Shown one piece after another: positions 1 through 5,665 of a stretch of DNA of 5,665 nucleotides; position 1 is the first letter of the stretch, and each line of letters begins with the position of its first letter. Below the pieces are notes generated by a model that was not told the origin of the DNA, made no database searches, and saw only the letters and a program-made list of their open reading frames with translations. This stretch comes from an uncultured Clostridia bacterium (GTDB lineage: Bacteria > Bacillota > Clostridia > TANB77 > CAG-508), in the NCBI GenBank assembly GCA_934121905.1, contig CAKOVI010000019.1, forward strand, positions 1-5,665. The letters run 5' to 3'. The translations under genes were made by a program, and so were the position numbers.

Positions 1-1
1 A

Positions 2-2035
2 CTTATAGAATATTTAGATGGAAATTTATCTGATTGTGATTTATCAAAAGCAGTAATTTCAGAAGAAGATATAAAAAATTGTAAAATAAATGAGAATACA
101 TTATTACCATTAGATAGCACAAAAATATCACATATAGTAAATAAGTATTATGAATCGGAAAAATTTTGGGTTTTACAAAAATGGACAGATCAAAACGGAA
201 ATACTTTACTTGAAAGAAAAAGAGGGTTTAAATACTTTTTTAATTATATTTATTATTTGCATAATGATTTGAGCAATGCTGATTTGATTTTTTGCGAAGG
301 TCTTTCAAATTTAAAAGATATTAAAGATATTAATTTTGATAATGCACATATTAGAAGTGAAACAATGGATAAACTTGGATTGAAATATGAAATATTAAAT
401 AATTCTAATAATCTTCTTTCATTTGAAAAAACGATAAATAATGAGAAAGAAACACAATTAGTATTAAATGAAAGCAGGGATTTATTATTAAATGAACCTA
501 TGAACGATTATAATAGTTATATAAGAGTTTCTTATGTTTCAGATATACATTTAATGCATAGATTACAAAAGTGTAAATCAATATTTGATATTGAATTTGC
601 TATAAAAGACATAATAATAAATATTTTGAAAAATAGTAGTAGGATTCTTTTAATAGGTGGAGATGTGTCATCTAACTATGATTTTTATAAAGTGTTTATT
701 ACTGAATTGTCAAAAGAAATAAAAAGATATAATATAAAAGTTATATTTATTTTAGGAAACCATGAATTATGGGATTTTGCTGGGCATAAATTACAAGATA
801 TTATCAATAATTATAAGAATTTAATAATATCAAATGATATGTATTTTATACATAATAACCTATTATATATTGAAGAAGAAAAGCTAGAAGAAATTTCAGA
901 AGAAGAAATTAATAACTTGTCAGATAAAGCGATTAGAGAAAAATTAAAAAAGGCAAACTTGGTAATTAGTGGAGGAATAGCATTTTCTGGATACAATAAT
1001 GATTTTAATGCTAATGATGGTATTTATAGATATACACTAAATCGAGAACAAGAAATAAATGAAACTAAAAAATTTGAAAAAATATATGATAAATTAACCA
1101 CTTGTATTGCTGATAAACATGTTATTATTTTAACGCATACTTCAAAAAAAGATTGGTCAAAATCAGAGGAATATGTTAGAAATTGGGTCTATGTAAGTGG
1201 ACATACTCATAGAAATTATTTTTATGACGATGGAGAATATAGAATATATGCAGACAATCAATTGGGATATAATTATAAAACTGCTTTTGTTAAATCCTTT
1301 TGTATAGAGTATGATTATGATTTGTTTTCAGATTATGCAGATGGAATATATACTATAACAAAAACTCAATACAATGATTTTTATAGAGGAAAAAATATTG
1401 GAATGGATTATAATAGAGATGGCGAAATATTCATGTTGAAAAAAAACGGTTACTATTGTTTTATTAGACCATCTATAAGAGGTTTAGCTATATTAAATGG
1501 TGGTGCATTAAAATCATTAAATGTAAAAGATGTTCAGTATTACTACGATAATATGGATAGTCAAATCTTGCTAAATAAAGAACCTTTAGAGAAATATACT
1601 AAATATCAAAAAATCGTTTCTAATCAAGTTAGAGAAATTGGTGGATCTGGAACAATACATGGTTCAATTATAGACATTGATTTCTTTAATCATATATATG
1701 TAAATCCTTTTGATGGAACATTATCAGGATATTATGCTTATGATATTATAGATAAATACGTTTTTTCTAATATACCATCATTACTAAAGGCTAATTGTCC
1801 AACATTATATAAAAATTATACTAAGAGATTAGGAACTGCTGAATCTAATGCACTTATAGTAAAAGGACAATCAACAGAAATAATATTAAAACCAACATAT
1901 TATCCAAGTACAGATATATATATAGCTTCAAGAGAAATAAAGAAAATGCAAAGATTAAACAATGGAATATTAACAGTATGGCATGATAATTATAGGCAAC
2001 TTTTTAACAATGATAATCGACAACTTTTAAAATAA
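2..2035 (+). CDS. Calcineurin-like metallophosphoesterase, large multidomain protein (5' end outside window)
   Basis: The frame is open from base 2 to the TAA at 2033-2035, giving 677 visible residues with the N-terminus missing. All five metallophosphoesterase motifs are present, numbered from the first visible residue: D-x-H in 'SDIHL' (D181, H183), 'GGD' (D221), 'GNHE' (N253, H254), 'LTHTS' (H379) and 'GHTH' (H401, H403). These bind the two-metal centre that hydrolyses phosphomono- or diesters in this superfamily. About 125 residues separate GNHE from the fourth motif, including an acidic helical stretch at about 291-319. The roughly 180 residues before the core include weak pentapeptide-like stretches (around 5-20 and 88-120). 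The roughly 270 residues after it form an unassigned region with a conserved-looking patch at 547-569. No signal peptide or membrane segment is visible, so it is probably cytoplasmic. The substrate is unknown; nuclease, nucleotide phosphodiesterase or protein phosphatase activity are all possible. Phosphoesterase fold: very sure; biological role: not known. Confidence 0.9.
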   Translation, partial: LIEYLDGNLSDCDLSKAVISEEDIKNCKINENTLLPLDSTKISHIVNKYYESEKFWVLQKWTDQNGNTLLERKRGFKYFFNYIYYLHNDLSNADLIFCEGLSNLKDIKDINFDNAHIRSETMDKLGLKYEILNNSNNLLSFEKTINNEKETQLVLNESRDLLLNEPMNDYNSYIRVSYVSDIHLMHRLQKCKSIFDIEFAIKDIIINILKNSSRILLIGGDVSSNYDFYKVFITELSKEIKRYNIKVIFILGNHELWDFAGHKLQDIINNYKNLIISNDMYFIHNNLLYIEEEKLEEISEEEINNLSDKAIREKLKKANLVISGGIAFSGYNNDFNANDGIYRYTLNREQEINETKKFEKIYDKLTTCIADKHVIILTHTSKKDWSKSEEYVRNWVYVSGHTHRNYFYDDGEYRIYADNQLGYNYKTAFVKSFCIEYDYDLFSDYADGIYTITKTQYNDFYRGKNIGMDYNRDGEIFMLKKNGYYCFIRPSIRGLAILNGGALKSLNVKDVQYYYDNMDSQILLNKEPLEKYTKYQKIVSNQVREIGGSGTIHGSIIDIDFFNHIYVNPFDGTLSGYYAYDIIDKYVFSNIPSLLKANCPTLYKNYTKRLGTAESNALIVKGQSTEIILKPTYYPSTDIYIASREIKKMQRLNNGILTVWHDNYRQLFNNDNRQLLK

Positions 2036-2040
2036 GAGGT
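2036..2040 (+). promoter_or_regulatory. Shine-Dalgarno site GAGGT ahead of a broken small reading frame
   Basis: GAGGT follows immediately after the metallophosphoesterase stop codon and stands 7 bases before an ATG at 2048. This is ordinary spacing for a translated downstream gene in the same operon. It suggests that a second gene once followed the phosphoesterase, although the present frame stops after 10 codons. Confidence 0.45.
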
Positions 2041-2047
2041 AATGATA

Positions 2048-2116
2048 ATGGGTAAAAAGTACATTGTTTTTAATGCATAACAATATAACGAAATATACGA
2101 GATACCCCAAATGTAA
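2048..2116 (+). pseudogene. Probable 5' remnant of a small gene following the metallophosphoesterase
   Basis: An ATG with a good ribosome binding site opens 'MGKKYIVFNA' and then meets TAA at 2078-2080. The same frame continues past the stop as 'QYNEIYEIPQM' before a second TAA at 2114-2116. The stop is followed by CAA, and a single change would restore readthrough. A different frame (from 2089) then stays open as '...NVIKNFETKNN...' up to 2211, running through the terminator. Together these look like the start of a small gene broken by a nonsense change and possibly a frameshift, or cut off when the neighbouring element arrived. In DNA this AT-rich a 40-codon open stretch is not significant alone, so only the RBS plus ATG context gives weight. 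I do not recognise the product. It may equally be a genuine 10-residue peptide or untranslated trailer. Confidence 0.3.
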
Positions 2117-2168
2117 TCAAAAATTTTGAAACAAAAAATAATAAATATCAAATCATCATAGAAATTTT

Positions 2169-2201
2169 AAAGCGAATGAGAAAAATTTTCATTCGCTTTT
2201 T
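2169..2201. terminator. Rho-independent terminator shared by the two convergent gene blocks
   Basis: AAAGCGAATGA (2169-2179) pairs perfectly with TCATTCGCTTT (2189-2199). The stem can extend inwards through a G-U and two A-U pairs, leaving a three-base loop. On the + strand it ends in a run of five T (2197-2201), a standard intrinsic terminator for the metallophosphoesterase transcript. On the - strand it lies 7 bases beyond the tnpV-type stop codon with a shorter T-run, so it probably also ends the mobilisation transcript, less efficiently. The nested A/T arms on both sides fit bidirectional use. Confidence 0.85.
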
Positions 2202-2207
2202 ACAATA

Positions 2208-2597
2208 TTAACTATAAATCAATTCACTAAAAACAATTTCTTCTGCTTGTGCCTTAATAGCGTTCATTGTGCCAACCCAATAAAGCATATCAGTATTTTT
2301 CATATCTTCTGTCAAATTGCTTTTAGCTCTTAACTCACTAATAATCTGTTGTACTCTATTATCTGCTGTTTCTTGTATTTCTTTTAAGTGTGTACTCAAT
2401 GTCCCATTCATTAGCATTATAGTATAATCAGCTTTCTTGTGTTCTTTCAAGTATTTTAATCTCATTCTTCCATATTTATTTAAAGGGATTTTTTCTTGTT
2501 TAGACATTGCTAGGTTTGGTATATAATAATCTCCATCTAAATGATATTCAATGCCTGTTCTCTCATCAATTTTTGTTTTTGGTAATTCATTATTCAT
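2208..2597 (-). CDS. tnpV: TnpV-family transposon-encoded protein
   Basis: A 129-residue, probably cytoplasmic protein that matches my recollection of the TnpV family (Pfam TnpV) along its length. The matching features are an N-terminal 'Y-x3-GDYYIPNL' segment (about 18-29), 'GRMRLKYLKEHKKADYT' (43-59), a 'GTLSTHLKEI' stretch (65-74), a helical middle, and the C-terminal 'MNAIKAQAEEIVFSELIY' type ending. Length is typical for the family. TnpV proteins accompany serine-recombinase transposons such as Tn4451; their role is unproven, and a small DNA-binding or accessory function is often supposed. The start at 2597 is fixed by AAGGAGG 8 bases upstream. It is the last gene of the mobilisation block, separated by 15 bases from the gene before it and ended by the hairpin at 2169-2201. 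Confidence 0.88.
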   Translation of the reverse strand: MNNELPKTKIDERTGIEYHLDGDYYIPNLAMSKQEKIPLNKYGRMRLKYLKEHKKADYTIMLMNGTLSTHLKEIQETADNRVQQIISELRAKSNLTEDMKNTDMLYWVGTMNAIKAQAEEIVFSELIYS

Positions 2598-2605
2598 AGT
2601 TTTTT

Positions 2606-2612
2606 CCTCCTT
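2606..2612 (-). promoter_or_regulatory. Consensus Shine-Dalgarno AAGGAGG of the tnpV-type gene
   Basis: AAGGAGG read on the - strand, 8 bases before the ATG at 2597. It abuts the TAA stop (2613-2615) of the preceding gene, so the ribosome that finishes there is placed to re-initiate. This fits a shared operon transcript and fixes the start. Confidence 0.8.
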
Positions 2613-3107
2613 TTAAAATCTTGTATCATTATTTTTCTTTTTATTTGCTTGCTTGTTTTCATCTGGTATAGTTACTTTTCTATAAATATTATTAGCGATT
2701 TCATTATCATTGTCGTCAAATATACCATTTTTATATAAGTCATCACTAACAATTTTATAGTTATTATCTTTGTCATAGCAAATTCTTTTGTGAAAATGGC
2801 TCATAATACTATGCCAAAAGCCTTTGAATTTCTGTAATTCTTGTTTTAGTTTTTCTTTTTCGGTTTGTAACTTGCCTATAATCTTTTCTTTAGTAGATAG
2901 TTCCTTTTTTAAATTGTCGATTTCATTATCTTTTAGCTCTATTTCATATTTTAGTGAGCGATTTTCTTTTTCTATTTCAAAGCTAGAGTGTTCAAAATCT
3001 TTAATTGCCATATTTAAGTCATTTACATTTCTTACTGTCTGGGTTATATCTTTTACCTCTTCTGTGTAATTTTTGATTTTCTGGACATCCTCGTTTGAAA
3101 TAACCAT
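2613..3107 (-). CDS. Coiled-coil protein, probable detached C-terminal part of the MobV relaxase
   Basis: 164 residues. Residues about 5-95 are a highly charged Lys/Glu/Leu-rich coiled coil. A globular tail follows, with 'FKGFWHSIMSHF' (94-105) and 'SDDLYKNGIFDDND' (120-133), and a Lys/Asn-rich basic end. I recall the same coil plus 'LYKNGIF'-type tail as the C-terminus of full-length clostridial MobV proteins. The ATG has no Shine-Dalgarno; the upstream sequence is only A/T-rich. It is separated from the relaxase stop by one base (TAA-T-ATG). Removing one base from the five-A run just before that stop gives a continuous 'KPTKQNNMVISNEDV' junction. The joined protein would be about 459 residues, close to usual MobV length (MobM of pMV158 is 494). 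So this is most likely the relaxase C-terminal half, expressed if at all by coupling or frameshifting. A separate coupled gene is the alternative. Confidence 0.8.
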   Translation of the reverse strand: MVISNEDVQKIKNYTEEVKDITQTVRNVNDLNMAIKDFEHSSFEIEKENRSLKYEIELKDNEIDNLKKELSTKEKIIGKLQTEKEKLKQELQKFKGFWHSIMSHFHKRICYDKDNNYKIVSDDLYKNGIFDDNDNEIANNIYRKVTIPDENKQANKKKNNDTRF

Positions 3108-3108
3108 A

Positions 3109-3993
3109 TTATTTTTGTTTAGTAGGTTTTAGGCTATTTAAAATTTCTTTTATATCATTACTAGAATTATCAAGTATTTTCGTTTGATTATTTGCTTTTT
3201 CAAGTTTTTGTTCTTTCTGTTTTAGCTGTTTCTTGATTTCTCTATAATTGCCCATTTCATTAACATTTATATCTTGATTTCTGCCTTTTTGCTTTTCCTT
3301 TAATCTAGTATTAACTTCATAAAACTTGTTATATGACTTAATACAAGCATTTCTCATTTTATCTTGTATTTCAGTAAGTGTTGCTTTTGTAAGTAACTTA
3401 CTTTTTCCTACTTGTTTTTTCATTCCTCTAGTACAATTTTCAATAATAGGAACACCCACAACGTGCATATGGGGAGATGTTTCGTCAAAGTGTATTGTTG
3501 CATTTGCTACTTTAAAAGTTGGTACAATTTTTATTAAAGCTTTTACTTGTTCATTATATACATCAACCATTTTTAGCCTGTATTCATTATCTTTATTATT
3601 CCAAAAATCCATATCTCCAAGTTCTATTATAATTTTACAAGCTATATCATTTTGAGAATTACATACCTTTTTAAAATAATTTTTAATTTTTCTATCATCA
3701 CGATTTTGTTTAGTATTATATTCAATTCTAGCTGATTCAAACTCATCTAAATATACTTGTTTTACATCATTTACAATATCATTAGTCCCATATACTGTTC
3801 TAATTAGTTCTCTTTGATTATCATAATCTCTTAAATTGTGTTTATTAACATCTGATAAGTCTTTTGCATTTTGAATTGCATTATTAGATAGAGAAGTAGT
3901 ACCAGATAAATTATCTTTTGCTACTTTTTTTGCTAATTTACTTTTGTTTTTATCACTACCTAAGTGAAAAGAATAAGCTAATTCTTGCTCCAT
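3109..3993 (-). CDS. mobV: MobV-family (Mob_Pre) relaxase, N-terminal catalytic part
   Basis: Relaxases of this family nick one strand at oriT, stay bound to the 5' end and let a helper conjugation system mobilise the element. Numbered from the ATG at 3993 (294 residues): 'HNLR' (52-55) matches motif I, which carries the nucleophilic His in MobM. 'HFDETSPHMH' (168-177) is the metal-binding motif H-x-D-E-x2-P-H-x-H. 'KEQKGRNQDIN'-like text (KEKQKGRNQDIN, 232-243) is also as I recall in clostridial members, and the end becomes coiled coil. I chose 3993 because AAAGGAGG stands 6 bases upstream and my recollection is that homologues begin near 'M-x3-L-x-YSFHLGSDKNKSK'. The in-frame ATG at 4044 would add 17 residues encoded within the candidate oriT hairpin. 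The gene ends at a TAA straight after an A-run, where the usual C-terminal half continues in another frame, so it appears truncated by a frameshift. Catalytic domain complete; family very sure. Confidence 0.88.
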   Translation of the reverse strand: MEQELAYSFHLGSDKNKSKLAKKVAKDNLSGTTSLSNNAIQNAKDLSDVNKHNLRDYDNQRELIRTVYGTNDIVNDVKQVYLDEFESARIEYNTKQNRDDRKIKNYFKKVCNSQNDIACKIIIELGDMDFWNNKDNEYRLKMVDVYNEQVKALIKIVPTFKVANATIHFDETSPHMHVVGVPIIENCTRGMKKQVGKSKLLTKATLTEIQDKMRNACIKSYNKFYEVNTRLKEKQKGRNQDINVNEMGNYREIKKQLKQKEQKLEKANNQTKILDNSSNDIKEILNSLKPTKQK

Positions 3994-3999
3994 AAAATC

Positions 4000-4007
4000 C
4001 CTCCTTT
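4000..4007 (-). promoter_or_regulatory. Shine-Dalgarno AAAGGAGG deciding the relaxase start
   Basis: AAAGGAGG on the - strand with a 6-base spacer to the ATG at 3993 is a near-perfect ribosome binding site. The competing ATG at 4044 has only AGGGGG 9 bases upstream, which belongs to the arm of an inverted repeat. This makes 3993 the better start. Confidence 0.75.
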
Positions 4008-4026
4008 GAAATTTCTTCGTAGCTAT

Positions 4027-4091
4027 GGACTTTGGCTTTGCCATAAGTCCTAACCCCCTATGAGTTTTGACATTCTATCAAAACTCGGGGG
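4027..4091. other. Candidate origin of transfer (oriT) with two adjacent inverted repeats
   Basis: The main inverted repeat pairs GAGTTTTGA (4062-4070) with TCAAAACTC (4078-4086) around a 7-base loop. It is extended by CCCCC (4054-4058) with GGGGG (4087-4091) across a three-base bulge, 14 pairs in all. Next to it, GGACTT (4027-4032) pairs with AAGTCC (4045-4050), with an inner GGC/GCC (4034-4036/4040-4042). The stretch is far more GC-rich than its surroundings, lies directly upstream of a MobV relaxase and is not protein-coding if the relaxase starts at 3993. MobV plasmids and transposons typically carry a hairpin oriT just upstream of mob. The hairpins could also fold in mRNA or be bound by the relaxase to control its own expression. 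I cannot name the nick site. A transcription terminator after the recombinase is less likely because no T-run follows on the - strand. Confidence 0.62.
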
Positions 4092-4159
4092 CTCTGCGAG
4101 GCAATAAAATTAACTATTACCACTTTCATTTTTATTTCATAAAAACAAAATGTACCACG

Positions 4160-5665
4160 TTAATTTTTTTCTTCAGTAGTATCTTCGCAGAACTTTACTG
4201 GTTTAACACCCACTGAAATAGGAACAGGTTCTTTCATATAAATTACACTATCATTACTTTCATCTGGAATATAATCAAATGCTGTATCAATATCTTGCAT
4301 TTCAAACTTATCTTCTTCGTTAATATATAAAATTCCAAATCTATATTTTTCCATTTTATTATTAGGATCTAATTTATAATAATCTTCTAATGGGAACACT
4401 CTAACAATAGCACTATTATCTTCAGCAAAGTTAAAATAGAACATTTGCTTTTGTAAATAATATGTTGCCTCTGTAAAATGAACATCATAATATTGTTGTA
4501 ACCTCATTATTATTTCACAGACTTCCTCATCTGGTAAATAGTTGCTAAACCTAACACTACCTAATACATTTCCTAATATCATAGGTTTTGTAATATCAAT
4601 ATAGCCTTTATCATATAATTCTTGGCAAGGTTTACAAATTGAATCTCTAAAGTTTATTTGTTTTAAAATTACTTCATTTCCAACTAAAGTAAGTTCAATA
4701 TCTTCAACATATCTCATTATTAAATCAGCTTTTTCTTCTCTTGTATAATCTTTCCAAGTTTTAGTTTTCTCTTGATATTCTTTATCTAGTTTTATTTTAT
4801 TAATAAAATCAATATCTCTTTTTAGCAAAATATCTTTTGGAGTAAATTTTAATTCTTCTGTGCAATCTGTAATATTTAGTTTTTCTTCAAGTTCTACAAT
4901 AGTTTTTTCAACAATATGCTTTTCTTCGTTATACTCCTTTAATTCAAAAGCTCCATTGATATATGCTTTTTTTATCCTTTCAAGTTTAGATTTCTGATTA
5001 TTTATTTCTTTTTCTAATTGTTCTTTAGGTTCATCAAATTTTTGTTTTATCATAGGCAAAAAGAATTGATTTACAACAGAATCATACTCAGTTAATTCAT
5101 CTATAAATTGTTCGAAATATTCATTTATTACATTTTCTTTAAATTGAACTTTACAATTATTGCAATAATAGTAGAAGTATGTTTTCCCATTTTTCTTTGT
5201 AGTAGCTTTACCACCTAAAATACGATTGCATTTAGGACATTTTAGTTTTTGCAAATACAAATAGGTGAGTGTTCTTTGATAACTTCTTGAATTTTTCTTT
5301 TTCTGAACTTGGCAATCAGCCCACATCTCTTTTGAAATAATAGGTTCAACAACATCTTCATAATATGTTGGATTTTTTGTCCTTTTTCCGTGAATAAAAT
5401 CACCTTTGTATATTTCATTTTCAAGGATGGTTTGTATTGTAGAATCTCTCCAATTATCTTTTCCTAATACTTTTTCTTCATTGAATAGATTACTTATTTT
5501 TTGATAAGAATAACCATTATAATATAAATCAAATATTCTAACTATAACATCTTTTGTAGCATAGTCTATTACTAGTTTTTTATCTTCGTGTTTATATCCT
5601 AATGGGGCAATATGTGGAATATGACCACATTTAATTGCACCAGCTAGTCCTACTTTAGTTCTTTC
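4160..5665 (-). CDS. Large serine recombinase (TnpX-like), catalytic N-terminus outside window
   Basis: The - strand frame is open from the last base of the window to the TAA at 4160-4162, giving 501 visible residues; an ATG at 5326 is internal. Numbered from the first visible residue: 'ERTKVGLAGAIK' with '...PLGYK' (1-25) marks the end of the resolvase catalytic domain and entry to the Recombinase domain (to about 115, with 'ILENEIYKGDFIHGKRT' at 80-96). A zinc ribbon follows, CPKC (143-146) and CNNC (168-171), then a coiled coil at about 205-265 used for synapsis control in this class. 'MRYVEDIEL...VILKQINFR' (about 317-340) resembles the usual C-terminus, but roughly 160 further residues follow, starting with a CKPC pair (344-347). 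About 150 N-terminal residues, including the catalytic Ser, are missing only because of the window edge. The enzyme would excise and integrate the element through a circular intermediate. It is the first gene of the - strand block. Confidence 0.93.
   Translation of the reverse strand, partial: ERTKVGLAGAIKCGHIPHIAPLGYKHEDKKLVIDYATKDVIVRIFDLYYNGYSYQKISNLFNEEKVLGKDNWRDSTIQTILENEIYKGDFIHGKRTKNPTYYEDVVEPIISKEMWADCQVQKKKNSRSYQRTLTYLYLQKLKCPKCNRILGGKATTKKNGKTYFYYYCNNCKVQFKENVINEYFEQFIDELTEYDSVVNQFFLPMIKQKFDEPKEQLEKEINNQKSKLERIKKAYINGAFELKEYNEEKHIVEKTIVELEEKLNITDCTEELKFTPKDILLKRDIDFINKIKLDKEYQEKTKTWKDYTREEKADLIMRYVEDIELTLVGNEVILKQINFRDSICKPCQELYDKGYIDITKPMILGNVLGSVRFSNYLPDEEVCEIIMRLQQYYDVHFTEATYYLQKQMFYFNFAEDNSAIVRVFPLEDYYKLDPNNKMEKYRFGILYINEEDKFEMQDIDTAFDYIPDESNDSVIYMKEPVPISVGVKPVKFCEDTTEEKN

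Larger units (their letters stand above)
2169..5665 (-). mobile_element. Tn4451/Tn4453-like mobilizable element, partial (right end outside window)
   Basis: Four consecutive - strand genes have the signature content of the Tn4451/Tn4453 class: large serine recombinase (TnpX role), MobV relaxase (TnpZ role) with an adjacent candidate oriT, and a TnpV-family protein. In Tn4451 the known order is tnpX, tnpV, cargo, tnpY, tnpZ, tnpW; here the order differs and no cargo or tnpY/tnpW counterpart is visible. The recombinase 5' end, where such elements usually have one terminus, lies beyond 5665. The other terminus is probably between 2036 and 2200, but I see no terminal repeat or target duplication, and this recombinase class leaves only a very short (GA-type) footprint, so I cannot place it. 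The left coordinate given is the terminator, used as a conservative limit. The family assignment is inference from gene content. Confidence 0.65.

Noticed and set aside
811..996. Open - strand frame of 61 codons inside the metallophosphoesterase gene
   Set aside because: It is a shadow of the acidic helical insertion (Glu-rich codons read as Ser/Phe on the other strand) with no supporting signals.
2036..2207. Terminal inverted repeats or CRISPR-like repeats near the presumed element end
   Set aside because: Only the terminator hairpin is symmetrical here; no repeated units or spacer pattern were found.
2824..3069. Open + strand frame of 81 codons opposite the coiled-coil gene
   Set aside because: It is rich in Ser and Phe because it is the complement of Lys/Glu-rich coiled-coil codons; it has no ribosome binding site and no recognisable motif.
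3326..3655. Open + strand frame of 109 codons opposite the relaxase
   Set aside because: It lies inside the gene encoding the H-x-D-E-x2-P-H-x-H motif; its hydrophobic look comes from antisense codon composition.
4060..4131. Short - strand frame of 23 codons ('MKVVIVNF...') between recombinase and relaxase
   Set aside because: There is no ribosome binding site, and its second half is simply the oriT-like inverted repeat read as codons.
4092..4159. Possible promoter for the relaxase between recombinase stop and oriT
   Set aside because: AT-rich with several loose -10-like strings but no pair of -35 and -10 boxes at sensible spacing; the block may be read from upstream of the recombinase.
5242..5424. 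Open - strand frame of 60 codons overlapping the recombinase
   Set aside because: The recombinase frame runs uninterrupted through this stretch with clear family motifs, so this is an out-of-frame shadow.

Overview
The window is very AT-rich (roughly a quarter to 30% GC by eye), uses the standard genetic code and has strong AGGAGG-type ribosome binding sites. This points to a low-GC Firmicute, most likely a gut Clostridia-type or related bacterium. Two gene blocks converge on one hairpin terminator at about 2169-2201.

Left block (+ strand, 2-2035): one long gene, cut by the left window edge, encodes a calcineurin-like metallophosphoesterase. All five metal-binding motifs are intact, and it has large N- and C-terminal regions that I cannot assign. 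The frame is open to the first base, so the TTG at 257 is not its real start. Right after its stop lies a well-placed ribosome binding site and a start codon leading into a reading frame that breaks after 10 codons, probably the remnant of a second gene.

Right block (- strand, 5665 down to 2208): a mobilisation and integration module with the gene content of the Tn4451/Tn4453 family of mobilizable transposons. In transcription order it holds a large serine recombinase (catalytic N-terminus outside the window), a candidate oriT made of two inverted repeats in an unusually GC-rich patch, a MobV (Mob_Pre) relaxase, a coiled-coil protein that looks like the detached C-terminus of that relaxase, and a TnpV-family protein. 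The recombinase would excise and integrate the element, the relaxase would nick oriT for transfer by a helper conjugative system, and TnpV has no settled role. No resistance or other cargo gene is visible inside the module. Whether the metallophosphoesterase is cargo, part of a neighbouring element or the host locus cannot be settled here.

The most checkable points are: the relaxase appears split by a one-base change in an A-run; its start is best placed at 3993 rather than 4044; the oriT hairpins overlap the upstream start region; and the metallophosphoesterase has a motif-rich but unassigned C-terminal domain. I do not see convincing evidence of a wholly new system.
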